NCBI GenBank assembly: GCA_903847285.1
Contig: CAINDH010000097.1
Span: forward strand, 1 to 23,318
Length of the DNA stretch: 23,318 nucleotides
Source of the DNA: an uncultured Verrucomicrobia subdivision 3 bacterium
GTDB taxonomy: Bacteria; Verrucomicrobiota; Verrucomicrobiae; Limisphaerales; UBA11358
Direction of reading: 5' to 3'
This document shows, piece after piece, positions 7,808 through 14,401 of this stretch. Every line of letters starts with the position of its first letter. Within the stretch, counting starts at the first letter, position 1. Under the pieces are notes generated by a model. The model was given only the letters and a program-made list of their open reading frames with translations, had not been told where the DNA came from and did not search any database. The translations under genes were made by a program, and so were the position numbers.

Positions 7808-7832
7808 AGATGCACACAGATAAACACGGATG
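7803..7832. repeat. Dispersed-type short repeat (three ~10-bp units ending in CACAGAT/CACGGAT)
   Basis: On the plus strand three similar units follow one another: ACCACAGATG, CACACAGATAA and ACACGGATG. This wording ('accacagatg...cacagata...cacggatg') is one I recognise as a common intergenic repeat in several phyla with large genomes, including Verrucomicrobia, though only one copy is present in the window. It sits between the membrane gene and pyrF and overlaps the first nucleotides of pyrF. Confidence 0.5.
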
Positions 7833-7873
7833 CGCCGCGAAGAAAAGTTTAACCGTGCAGTGCTCCAGCGGGG

Positions 7874-9571
7874 TCAACGTTTCGGGTCTTGAGGCTCGTG
7901 CCAATGGTGGCGCGTAAGCGCGAGGATGGTTCCAATTCCAAAGAGCAGGAAGCTGCCAACCACCGCGAGCAACCCAGCCGACGCGGCACGGAGGCCGCTA
8001 ATGATTGCGCTACACGGACCGGCGACGGCAACCAGCAGCGCAGCGAGTGACACGATAATTTTAATCCAGTGCCAGCGGTGGAACTGGCAGGCGAGGCAAA
8101 TTCCCAGAACTGTTGCGCCCGGCACAAGCGGCATCCAAAACCGGCCGGTGTCATTACTCATCCACAAAACAGATTGGACCACCCAGACTAAAGCCGCCAA
8201 CGCGCGAACCAGACCTGCGCCGGGATGCTCCTCGTCGTTCCAACGCAGGCTGTGCAACAGGAGAAAAACACAGCCGCTTTGCACTGCCCACTGAAATGCA
8301 TTGGCGTGGTTCCCCAGCGTCGCCAGCACGGAAGCACCAAAGACAAGCGCACCGAAAATTGCCAGCTTGGGATTCCGCGTGCATGCCGCCAGCAGAACTA
8401 GATAGGCCGCGACTGCTGCTTGCAGACAGCCAACGCGGTCAAGGTCGGGATGAATGATGAATAAAAACTTTTCCGGTAGCCCGGCGAAGATCAGTAGCGT
8501 CGAAGCGAATGCCAGATGCCGCGCCAACCTGTTGTTCCGATCCAGCAGACTGGCGACGATGAAGGCGAGCAGGTTGAGCCCCACTAGAATAAGAAAAGTT
8601 CGCTGGCCGTTCGCGGCGAACAGCGGCATTAACATCGGCAGAATCAGCACCGCATACTTTGGCAAAAATTGATTCGCAGAAAATACCCGGCAGCCCGTCC
8701 ACGCCAGCACCCAGAGCGCGGGTGCGAACAGTTCGCTGCGAAATTGAAATTGATAGACATAAGCCAGTGCGTAGAGATGCACGCCCGTCACCGCCAGCCA
8801 CAACGCGAATATTCCAGTCGGGAGCCAGCGGTGTTGCGGTGGCAGCTCTCCGCCCGCGCCGATGCGCGGGAGAAGATTCGCCATCGCCAGCACCGCCGGC
8901 AAAATCAGCAGCCAGGTAAATTCATTCATCACATACGCCGGGCCGGACGCGATATGGATGCTAATCTTGGTCTCGCCAAAATGGCGGTAGAGCAGCGGCA
9001 AAGCGACGTTCAGCACCAGCAACAGCAAGCCGATTTCCAGCAGCCGACCGGGGAGATTCAAGCCAGAGAAATATTTTTTCAGGCTGCCGAAACGCAGCGC
9101 CGCCACGACGGCGCCGAGCAGACACATGTTCATGGCCATGCCGGAATCAATCAGCGCGGCTAGGCTAATTAGGATGAACGGCACGAACACCAGCAGACTT
9201 TCCAACCCGACCAGCAACGTCGAGTCATACCAAATTTTACGGCGCGAAAGAAAAATTGCCGTGCCGACCAGCAATACTTCGTAAAGCTGCACCGAGGAAA
9301 AATTGAATAGCAGCCGCGCCGTTTCAAGGTTGAACATCGGCGCCTCCAACGAAACGCAGTAGCAGCCGTAGAGCAGTAGCGCCGCGCTGACGAGGTAAAA
9401 CGGGTTGCAGGCAAAAAATTGACGCAGCCACCACGAAAATGGTTTAGGCAACGCCGGCGGTGGGAGCGGCGGCCCCAGCAATTCATCCGGTTGAAGCGGA
9501 TTGAAAGTTTCCTGCGTCTGGCTGCTGACATCTGGTTCATTCATAAAGACCTCATCGGGTTGACTGAACAT
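7874..9571 (-). CDS. Large polytopic membrane protein, function unknown
   Basis: 565 residues. A soluble, Pro-rich N-terminal tail (1-48, 'PPLPPPALPKP') is followed by some 13-15 hydrophobic helices covering almost the whole protein, with short Arg/Lys-containing loops ('FLSRRKIWYD', 'LLDRNNRLARH', 'RHHWHEPQDPKR' at the end). No transporter, glycosyltransferase or polymerase signature could be identified; the layout recalls large integral proteins such as O-antigen ligase-like or mannosyltransferase-like families, but the long periplasmic loop with conserved Asp or His expected for those is not obvious. ATG at 9571 is used; an ATG at 9544 (Met10) is an equally possible start. It is divergent from hisD and may be the first gene of a transcript continuing into pyrF (66 nt gap) and ispE. 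Confidence 0.7.
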   Translation of the reverse strand: MFSQPDEVFMNEPDVSSQTQETFNPLQPDELLGPPLPPPALPKPFSWWLRQFFACNPFYLVSAALLLYGCYCVSLEAPMFNLETARLLFNFSSVQLYEVLLVGTAIFLSRRKIWYDSTLLVGLESLLVFVPFILISLAALIDSGMAMNMCLLGAVVAALRFGSLKKYFSGLNLPGRLLEIGLLLLVLNVALPLLYRHFGETKISIHIASGPAYVMNEFTWLLILPAVLAMANLLPRIGAGGELPPQHRWLPTGIFALWLAVTGVHLYALAYVYQFQFRSELFAPALWVLAWTGCRVFSANQFLPKYAVLILPMLMPLFAANGQRTFLILVGLNLLAFIVASLLDRNNRLARHLAFASTLLIFAGLPEKFLFIIHPDLDRVGCLQAAVAAYLVLLAACTRNPKLAIFGALVFGASVLATLGNHANAFQWAVQSGCVFLLLHSLRWNDEEHPGAGLVRALAALVWVVQSVLWMSNDTGRFWMPLVPGATVLGICLACQFHRWHWIKIIVSLAALLVAVAGPCSAIISGLRAASAGLLAVVGSFLLFGIGTILALTRHHWHEPQDPKR

Positions 9572-9625
9572 TTTTCGAGCGATGGATTTTAGTTCGCATA
9601 ATACAGGCCAACTTTTTCGCGCGGA

Positions 9626-9734
9626 ATTCCCAATGAAATGAATGAGTGGGAATCCCGGAAAGTTTTCAACGCGTGAAGCTCACGCATTTTTGCGTGAATT
9701 TCACGCTCTACCGAGGCGGAGAGCCAGTCTCCGC
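9626..9734. repeat. Cluster of small perfect palindromes between the membrane gene and hisD
   Basis: Four inverted repeats lie in 109 nt: ATTCCCA/TGGGAAT (9626-9632 and 9647-9653); GCGTGA-agc-TCACGC (9671-9685); GCGTGAA-t-TTCACGC (9692-9706); and GCGGAGA-gccag-TCTCCGC (9716-9722 and 9728-9734). The two middle ones share the same GCGTGA arm and are separated by only ATTTTT, so the arms can also pair across each other. The pattern resembles REP-type palindromic elements or stacked operators. It ends 13 nt before the hisD -35 box. Confidence 0.65.
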
Positions 9735-9747
9735 ACGCCAGCGCGTT

Positions 9748-9776
9748 TTGACTTGGCCGCAATTTTTCCCTAATCT
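9748..9776 (+). promoter_or_regulatory. Candidate hisD promoter (leaderless layout)
   Basis: TTGACT at 9748-9753 matches the -35 consensus in five of six positions; after exactly 17 nt comes TAATCT at 9771-9776, a TAnnnT-type -10 box. The hisD ATG is at 9784, 7 nt past the -10 box, where transcription would normally start, so the mRNA would have essentially no leader. Confidence 0.5.
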
Positions 9777-9783
9777 GCAACCC

Positions 9784-11088
9784 ATGAAGATTGTCCGCCA
9801 CACAGACAAGAATTTTTCCACCAAGCTCCGCGAACTCACCGCTGACACCAGCCTCTTCGATGCCGAAATCGAGACGCGCACTCAGGCGATTCTTCGCGAA
9901 GTGTTTATTCGCGGCGATGACGCGGTGCTGGAGTTCACGGAGAAGTTTGACGGCGCGAAACTCACCGCCGAACAACTCGCGGTAACTGCGGCGGAATTTT
10001 TCAACGCCTCCATTGCCGCCGATGAATCGCTGCGTGCGGCGGTAGCGGAAGCTGAGCAAAACATCGCACTGTTCGCCAAAAAATCGCTACGCAAAGGCTG
10101 GTCGGCGAAAAACTCACACGGCGCGAGCGTGGGCGAAAAATTTGACCCTTTCACGCGCGTCGGGGTTTACATCCCCGGCGGCACAGCCCCGCTTGTCTCC
10201 ACGGCGTTGATGACCATCACGCTGGCGAAAGTCGCGGGGTGCAAGGAAATCGTCGTCACCACACCATGCGGCAAGGATGGCTCAATCAATGCAGCGATAC
10301 TCTTCGCAGCACGCGCGGCAGGAGCGACGGAAATTTACCGGATTGGTGGCGCACAGGCGATTGCGGCGCTGGCGTATGGCACCAAGACGATTCGCCGCGT
10401 GCAGAAAATTTTCGGCCCCGGCAATGCCTACGTCAGCATGGCCAAGCGGCTGCTCGTCGGCCGCGTGGCGATTGATCTGCTCGCCGGGCCAAGCGATTTG
10501 CTCGTCATCGCCGACGATACGGCGAATCCAAAATTTGCCGCCGCCGATTTGCTCGCGCAGGCCGAACACGGCTCCGGCCACGAACGTGTCTGGCTCGTGA
10601 CCACTTCGGAAAAAATTCTCCGCGCAGTGGAAAAGGAAATTTCCAAACAGTTGCCAAAGCTGTCGCGGCGACAACTCATCCAGCGCGTGCTCGACCGCAA
10701 TGTGTGGCTCATCCAGGTAAAATCCATTGCCGACGCAGTGGTGCTGGCGAACGGGATTGCGCCAGAACATTGCGAAGTCATCACGCGCGCCGCGCGCAAG
10801 GTGAGCGGCGCCATCCTCACGGCCGGAGCAATTTTTCTCGGCAACTGGTCGCCGACGGTGTTGGGCGATTACATCGCCGGGCCAAGTCACGTTTTGCCGA
10901 CGGACGGAGCGGGGGCAAGTTTTTCCGGCCTGACGGTGGACCAGTTTCAGCGCCGCACGAGCATCGTTGAATACAGCCAAGCCTCGCTCAAGAAAGCCTT
11001 GCGCGGCGTGCAGAAGTTTGCCGAGTTGGAAGGCCTTGATGCGCACGGAAGCAGCGCATCGGCGCGGCTGCGTTCCACCGGCAAATGA
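9784..11088 (+). CDS. hisD: Histidinol dehydrogenase
   Basis: Catalyses the last two oxidations of histidine synthesis, L-histidinol to L-histidine, with NAD+ and a bound zinc. 434 residues from ATG 9784, the family's usual length. Signatures: 'VGVYIPGGTAPLVSTALM' (127-143), 'GPGNAYVSMAKR' (211-222), 'IDLLAGPSDLLVIAD' (230-244), zinc ligands Gln259 and His262 in 'AQAEHGSGHE', the catalytic Glu328-His329 pair in 'IAPEHCEV', Asp362 in 'LGDYIAGPSHVLPT', and the C-terminal zinc ligand His421 in 'LDAHGSSASAR'. All key residues are present. No other his gene is nearby, so the pathway is scattered here. The acyltransferase gene overlaps its stop by 4 nt (ATGA), so both are on one transcript. The frame is open upstream, but the family N-terminus and the promoter support 9784. 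Confidence 0.97.
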   Translation: MKIVRHTDKNFSTKLRELTADTSLFDAEIETRTQAILREVFIRGDDAVLEFTEKFDGAKLTAEQLAVTAAEFFNASIAADESLRAAVAEAEQNIALFAKKSLRKGWSAKNSHGASVGEKFDPFTRVGVYIPGGTAPLVSTALMTITLAKVAGCKEIVVTTPCGKDGSINAAILFAARAAGATEIYRIGGAQAIAALAYGTKTIRRVQKIFGPGNAYVSMAKRLLVGRVAIDLLAGPSDLLVIADDTANPKFAAADLLAQAEHGSGHERVWLVTTSEKILRAVEKEISKQLPKLSRRQLIQRVLDRNVWLIQVKSIADAVVLANGIAPEHCEVITRAARKVSGAILTAGAIFLGNWSPTVLGDYIAGPSHVLPTDGAGASFSGLTVDQFQRRTSIVEYSQASLKKALRGVQKFAELEGLDAHGSSASARLRSTGK

Positions 11089-12248
11089 ATTTTGCCGGCG
11101 AACTGGCGGGCGCATGGGCGTTGATGCTCGCGGTCATCGCCGTGACCGCCGGGCTGGCACGCTGCCTTCCTTTCTACCAACGCGAACTCGCCGTAGGTCA
11201 GCGGGAGCTGGCGCTGGACGGACTGCGCGGCTTGGCGGCGTTAATGGTGATGACCCACCACAGCTTTCATTTTCATCGCTGGCTCACCACCGGCATCTGG
11301 GGCAACGCGGGCAACGGCCCGTTGCAATTGATGGGGCCAGCAGGCGTGATTATTTTTTTCATGCTCACCGGCCATTTGTTCTGGGGCAAGGCCCGCGCCG
11401 CGAATGGAAAATTAAACGCCTGGAAATTGTGGCGCGGCAGACTTCTACGCATCGCCCCACTGTATTTTTTCGGTCTGCTAGCGGTGCTGCTGGTGGCGAT
11501 GCTTCAAGCTGGCTCACAATGGCTGGCTCCAGGCAACTGGCCAGCACTGCTCCGGTTGTTGCCACTTGGCGCAGTGGACTGGCGGCTCGTGGGCGGAGTG
11601 GATCTCGGCAGTTTCAACGCCGATGTAGTCTGGACGCTCTGGTATGAATGGCGTTTCTATCTGCTCCTCCCGCTCCTCGCCTGGTTCGCGGCAGGCAGAA
11701 GAATTATTTTTCCGGCGCTCCTGCTGTATCTATTGAGCTTCACCGGTATTTTGTTTGGGCCAAAAATGGAATTTGTCCTGGTGTTTTTTCTGGGGACACT
11801 TTGCCCACTGCTCGTGGGAAATCAAAAATTGCGCGCTAGATTGCGGCATCCGGCCACGGCCGTTACTGCGCTCGCGTGGCTGGCGGGCACTTGCGCCTGG
11901 AGTCATTGGAACTTGAGCGGCATCCTGCTAGCCAGCGCATTTTTCCCGGTCTTTCTTGCAGCTGCAGCGGGCAATGGCTTTTTCGGCTGTCTGTCACATC
12001 CAGCAACGCGTTGCCTTGGAGCCATCAGTTTCAGTTTGTATCTACTGCACGGCGTGATTTTTCATCTGGTCATCGGGGCCATGAAAACCGGCGGACTGAC
12101 GACGTTGACGAGTCTGGAGTATTGGTTCGCAGCCAGCCTGACGGCGATGGCCACGGCGCTGCTGTGCGCCGGCACTTATCGCTGGATTGAATTTCCGTTC
12201 CTATCGGCAAGTCACAAAAATAAAAATCAACCAACGGCATCGGCCTAG
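11085..12248 (+). CDS. Acyltransferase-3 (OafA/NolL-like) membrane protein
   Basis: 387 residues, about ten transmembrane helices. After a first helix (10-30), the family hallmark 'LDGLRGLAALMVMTHHSFHF' appears at 44-63, with the Arg and the His58/His59 pair expected for acyl transfer across the membrane. It is followed by 'GVIIFFMLTGHLFWGKAR', the 'WRGRLLRIAPLYFF' segment, and 'GAISFSLYLLHGVIFHLV' near the C-terminus, all typical of the family. Members O-acetylate or otherwise acylate sugars of LPS, exopolysaccharide or antibiotics, using cytoplasmic acyl donors. The gene starts inside the hisD stop (4-nt overlap), so it is translationally coupled to a histidine gene with no obvious functional link. 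Substrate cannot be told. The last residues are followed closely by the convergent folP-like gene (36 nt). Confidence 0.88.
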   Translation: MNFAGELAGAWALMLAVIAVTAGLARCLPFYQRELAVGQRELALDGLRGLAALMVMTHHSFHFHRWLTTGIWGNAGNGPLQLMGPAGVIIFFMLTGHLFWGKARAANGKLNAWKLWRGRLLRIAPLYFFGLLAVLLVAMLQAGSQWLAPGNWPALLRLLPLGAVDWRLVGGVDLGSFNADVVWTLWYEWRFYLLLPLLAWFAAGRRIIFPALLLYLLSFTGILFGPKMEFVLVFFLGTLCPLLVGNQKLRARLRHPATAVTALAWLAGTCAWSHWNLSGILLASAFFPVFLAAAAGNGFFGCLSHPATRCLGAISFSLYLLHGVIFHLVIGAMKTGGLTTLTSLEYWFAASLTAMATALLCAGTYRWIEFPFLSASHKNKNQPTASA

Positions 12249-12284
12249 CCGGTATGACATACTGCCCGGTGAAGCAGCCACAGC

Positions 12285-13232
12285 CTAAAAACTTTTGAGC
12301 GTTTCCAACACCGCTTTGACGCGCGGGACTTCGTGCGTGCGAAACAAATCCGTTTTCCCCAGCGCCGCGAGCACGGCGAAGAATGGTTCGGCGCAACGCA
12401 CTTCGTCCTGAAAAAATTCAAAAGCGTGCGGGAGCGCGTGACATACGGGGAAGCCCAATTCTCGCAGACGAAATGTATTCAGAAAAACATTCAATTGATG
12501 CCGCACGCGCACGGCGCTGTCTTGCAAGTTTCGGTAGTAAAAACCAAGGCCGGGATCGATGAAGATCTTTTCAACGCCGTTTTTTTGCGCGAGTTCAATC
12601 TGCCGGGCGAAAAATTCTCGAAGCAACGGCACTGGGTCGGCACTCAAATCAAAGTCGTCGACAGCGCGGACGTTTTTACCGGCGACGTAGCAGATGATGA
12701 CGGCGGCATCGTGCGCGGCGACCATTTTGAAAATCTCTTTGGAAGCCGTCGTGCCGGTGAGGTTCAGCACGCTTGCGCCGGCAGCCAGCGCCGCACGGGT
12801 GACGGCGGGCGAATACGTTTCCACCGACACGGGAATTTTCGCGGCGTGCAAACCTTTGATGACCGGAATCAATTGGGATTTCTGAGATGCGCCGGACACG
12901 CGCGCCGCGTGCGCCAGCGTCGATTCCGCACCGACATCAATGATCGCCGCACCCTGCGCTGCGAGCACTTGGCCGCGCTGGATCGCCGACTCCGCCGTCA
13001 GACAGACGCTTTCCCGATACCAAGAATCGGTAGATAAATTGACGACCCCCATGATGGCGGGCGAGGCGTTGAAGCGAAGTTTTTTGCCGCCGATGGAAAA
13101 TTCTTTGACGCGCACGGACGCGGCGGCGCGGTTTGATTCCAGCAATCCAGCAAGGTGTTCAAGCGACAGCATGGCGGCATCGTAAGCGGGAATGAAAATT
13201 TCGCAAACAGATTGGCGGACAATGCTCGGCAT
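12285..13232 (-). CDS. Dihydropteroate-synthase-like pterin-binding protein (divergent)
   Basis: 315 residues if started at ATG 13232 (ATG 13172 is possible; the frame is open to 13400 but upstream residues look non-coding). It has the TIM-barrel order of FolP: 'IMGVVNLSTDSWY' (60-72; usual 'NLTPDSFSDGG'), 'GAAIIDVGAESTLAHA' (95-109 region), 'PVSVETYS' (usual VDT), 'ASVLNLTG' (usual 'INDVSG'), 'IFIDPGLGFYY' (223-233) and 'FRTHEVPRVKAVL' (usual 'RVHDV'). The loop that normally reads 'G-x-S-R-K' and supplies the Lys for pterin/pABA binding is replaced by 'FPVCHALPHAFEFF', and the Asp of 'IND' is absent. It therefore belongs to the pterin-binding superfamily but may not be the folate enzyme; a methyltransferase-like or other pterin role is possible. 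The gene is divergent from the thioredoxin-like gene with 41 nt between them. Confidence 0.75.
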   Translation of the reverse strand: MPSIVRQSVCEIFIPAYDAAMLSLEHLAGLLESNRAAASVRVKEFSIGGKKLRFNASPAIMGVVNLSTDSWYRESVCLTAESAIQRGQVLAAQGAAIIDVGAESTLAHAARVSGASQKSQLIPVIKGLHAAKIPVSVETYSPAVTRAALAAGASVLNLTGTTASKEIFKMVAAHDAAVIICYVAGKNVRAVDDFDLSADPVPLLREFFARQIELAQKNGVEKIFIDPGLGFYYRNLQDSAVRVRHQLNVFLNTFRLRELGFPVCHALPHAFEFFQDEVRCAEPFFAVLAALGKTDLFRTHEVPRVKAVLETLKSF

Positions 13233-13239
13233 AATTTGT

Positions 13240-13267
13240 TTGCACGCATCGCCAGTCGGTTTAGATT
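13240..13267 (+). promoter_or_regulatory. Candidate promoter of the thioredoxin-like gene
   Basis: TTGCAC at 13240-13245, a 16-nt spacer, TAGATT at 13262-13267, and ATG at 13274, only 6 nt further. Same leaderless layout as at hisD. The whole promoter fits in the 41-nt gap to the divergent folP-like gene. Confidence 0.4.
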
Positions 13268-13273
13268 CGCCCC

Positions 13274-13708
13274 ATGAAATTATTCTTGGGAGGTAAAGCG
13301 ATTCTGATCGCGGTAGGTGCGCTGACCGCCCTGCTCTTCGTCGGCTGCGACAACCACACAGCAATGAACCAGTCCACCGCCGTCTTGAAACACATAGCAC
13401 AGGGCGAATTTGAAGCGGAGGTCACGCGTTGCACAAATCTAGTGGTGGCGGATTTTTATGCGACGTGGTGCAGCTCGTGCCGCCAACTTGCGCCAATGCT
13501 AGAAAGGCAGGCATCGCAATACGCAGGCCAGATCAAATTTGTGAAGCTAAACGTGGACGAGTCGCCAGGCATCGCACAAAACTTTCAGGTGCAGGCGCTG
13601 CCGACGGTGATTTTTTTCCGCGATGGCAAGGTGGCGGGGCGCTATTCTGAATTTCCAAACGAAACGAATTTGCAGGCGAGTTTGGCGGCGTTTGTGTCGG
13701 GCAAATAA
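13274..13708 (+). CDS. Thioredoxin-fold lipoprotein
   Basis: 144 residues. An N-terminal signal with lipobox 'LLFVGC' (Cys25) predicts a lipid-anchored protein exported to the periplasm. The thioredoxin fold follows: 'VVADFYATWCSSCRQLAPML' (57-76) with active site Cys66-Ser-Ser-Cys69 in place of the usual CGPC, 'IKFVKLNVDESPGIAQNFQV' (87-106), the cis-Pro110 in 'ALPTVIFFRDGK', and the final helix. It should act as a thiol-disulfide oxidoreductase in the cell envelope; the CSSC site suggests a redox potential different from cytoplasmic thioredoxin, but direction (oxidase or reductase) is not clear. It is convergent with a DUF192 lipoprotein gene (3 nt apart) and divergent from the folP-like gene. 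ATG 13274 is supported by the signal peptide and the promoter spacing. Confidence 0.9.
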   Translation: MKLFLGGKAILIAVGALTALLFVGCDNHTAMNQSTAVLKHIAQGEFEAEVTRCTNLVVADFYATWCSSCRQLAPMLERQASQYAGQIKFVKLNVDESPGIAQNFQVQALPTVIFFRDGKVAGRYSEFPNETNLQASLAAFVSGK

Positions 13709-13711
13709 TTT

Positions 13712-14263
13712 TCACCGTCCGCGCAAAAATGTTTCTGCCAGCGAACCCTTCTCGGTGCGGAGAACGGTTCCGGGCGCAATGTTGTGACGTGTGAACCAGC
13801 CTTCCTTGGTTTCTAAAGCGAAAACAATGTCGTTGCGCGCGGCAACGACACCGTTGGTGTCGTTCTGTTCGAGATGATGGACTTCCTGAATAGTCCCGTC
13901 GGCTGTGATGTAGGCGACGGAAATAGATTCGGGACAATTTTTCATCCAGAAGTTTGCCTGCTGCGGGTAGCGGAGGTTGAAGAGCATCGCGTCCGACTCC
14001 AAAATGTTGGTCCGGAACATCATGCCACACCGGATTTCGGCGGCCGTCAAAGCCAACTCGGCATCGAGTGTTTCAATGAGTTGGGGCGCGCTGCCATTTG
14101 AAATGCTGAAAAAAATCTTCATCGTCGGTAACTTGGGCTGCGCTTGCGTCGGCTCTAGCGAGATTGATACCGGTGCCGGCGGCGCGGGAGGGGCGCTTTG
14201 GCTGCACCCAGCGAATGCCAGCGCTGCGAGCACCAGCCAGAGGAAACGACTTTTGAAATTCAC
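13712..14263 (-). CDS. DUF192 family lipoprotein
   Basis: 183 residues from GTG 14263. The frame is open to an ATG at 14320, but the signal peptide 'NFKSRFLWLVLAALAFAGC' begins right after the GTG, with lipobox Cys20, so GTG is preferred. A Pro-rich linker follows ('APPAPPAPV'), then the DUF192 (COG1430) domain: 'AEIRCGMMFRTNILESDAML', 'ANFWMKNCPESISVAYITAD', 'EVHHLEQND' and 'VVAARNDIVFALETKEGWF ... GTVLR'. The 'GMMFR ... FWMKN ... ISVAYI' series is the family signature. The domain is a small beta-barrel of unknown biochemical role, widespread as an exported protein. Its stop is 3 nt from the stop of the thioredoxin-like gene, and the permease gene is divergent (138 nt). Confidence 0.88.
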   Translation of the reverse strand: MNFKSRFLWLVLAALAFAGCSQSAPPAPPAPVSISLEPTQAQPKLPTMKIFFSISNGSAPQLIETLDAELALTAAEIRCGMMFRTNILESDAMLFNLRYPQQANFWMKNCPESISVAYITADGTIQEVHHLEQNDTNGVVAARNDIVFALETKEGWFTRHNIAPGTVLRTEKGSLAETFLRGR

Positions 14264-14269
14264 GGGGAC

Positions 14270-14298
14270 AACTTGCCGGATGGAGCGATGGTTTTCAA
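14270..14298 (-). promoter_or_regulatory. Weak candidate promoter of the DUF192 gene
   Basis: On the minus strand TTGAAA (14298-14293), a 17-nt spacer, and CAAGTT (14275-14270), then 6 nt to the GTG start at 14263. The -35 box is good; the -10 box is poor. It is listed because the spacing equals that seen before other genes of the window and because it supports the GTG start. Confidence 0.25.
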
Positions 14299-14341
14299 CT
14301 GCGCAAATCCGACACCGCAAAACCGGCGAGCTTTTATCTAA

Positions 14342-14371
14342 ATGACATCCATTCCCCTGCCATGCTAGTCT
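14342..14371 (+). promoter_or_regulatory. Weak candidate promoter of the ABC permease gene
   Basis: ATGACA at 14342-14347, 18-nt spacer, TAGTCT at 14366-14371. Unlike the other candidates it would leave a leader of about 24 nt before the ATG at 14402. No Shine-Dalgarno sequence is seen; an A/T-rich stretch (14381-14392) precedes the start. Confidence 0.25.
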
Positions 14372-14401
14372 CCGCCGTTCAAAAAATAATTTCCGACCAG
14401 C

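Noticed and set aside
9882..11115. Minus-strand frames opposite hisD
   Set aside because: Antisense shadows of hisD with no recognisable motifs.
12249..12284. Small palindrome GTATG-a-CATAC (12252-12262) between two convergent genes as a bidirectional terminator
   Set aside because: The stem is only 5 bp and there is no T-run on either side.
13233..13400. N-terminal extension of the folP-like protein to 13400
   Set aside because: The extra 56 residues are Arg/Ser-rich without family similarity and overlap the promoter and start of the thioredoxin-like gene on the other strand.
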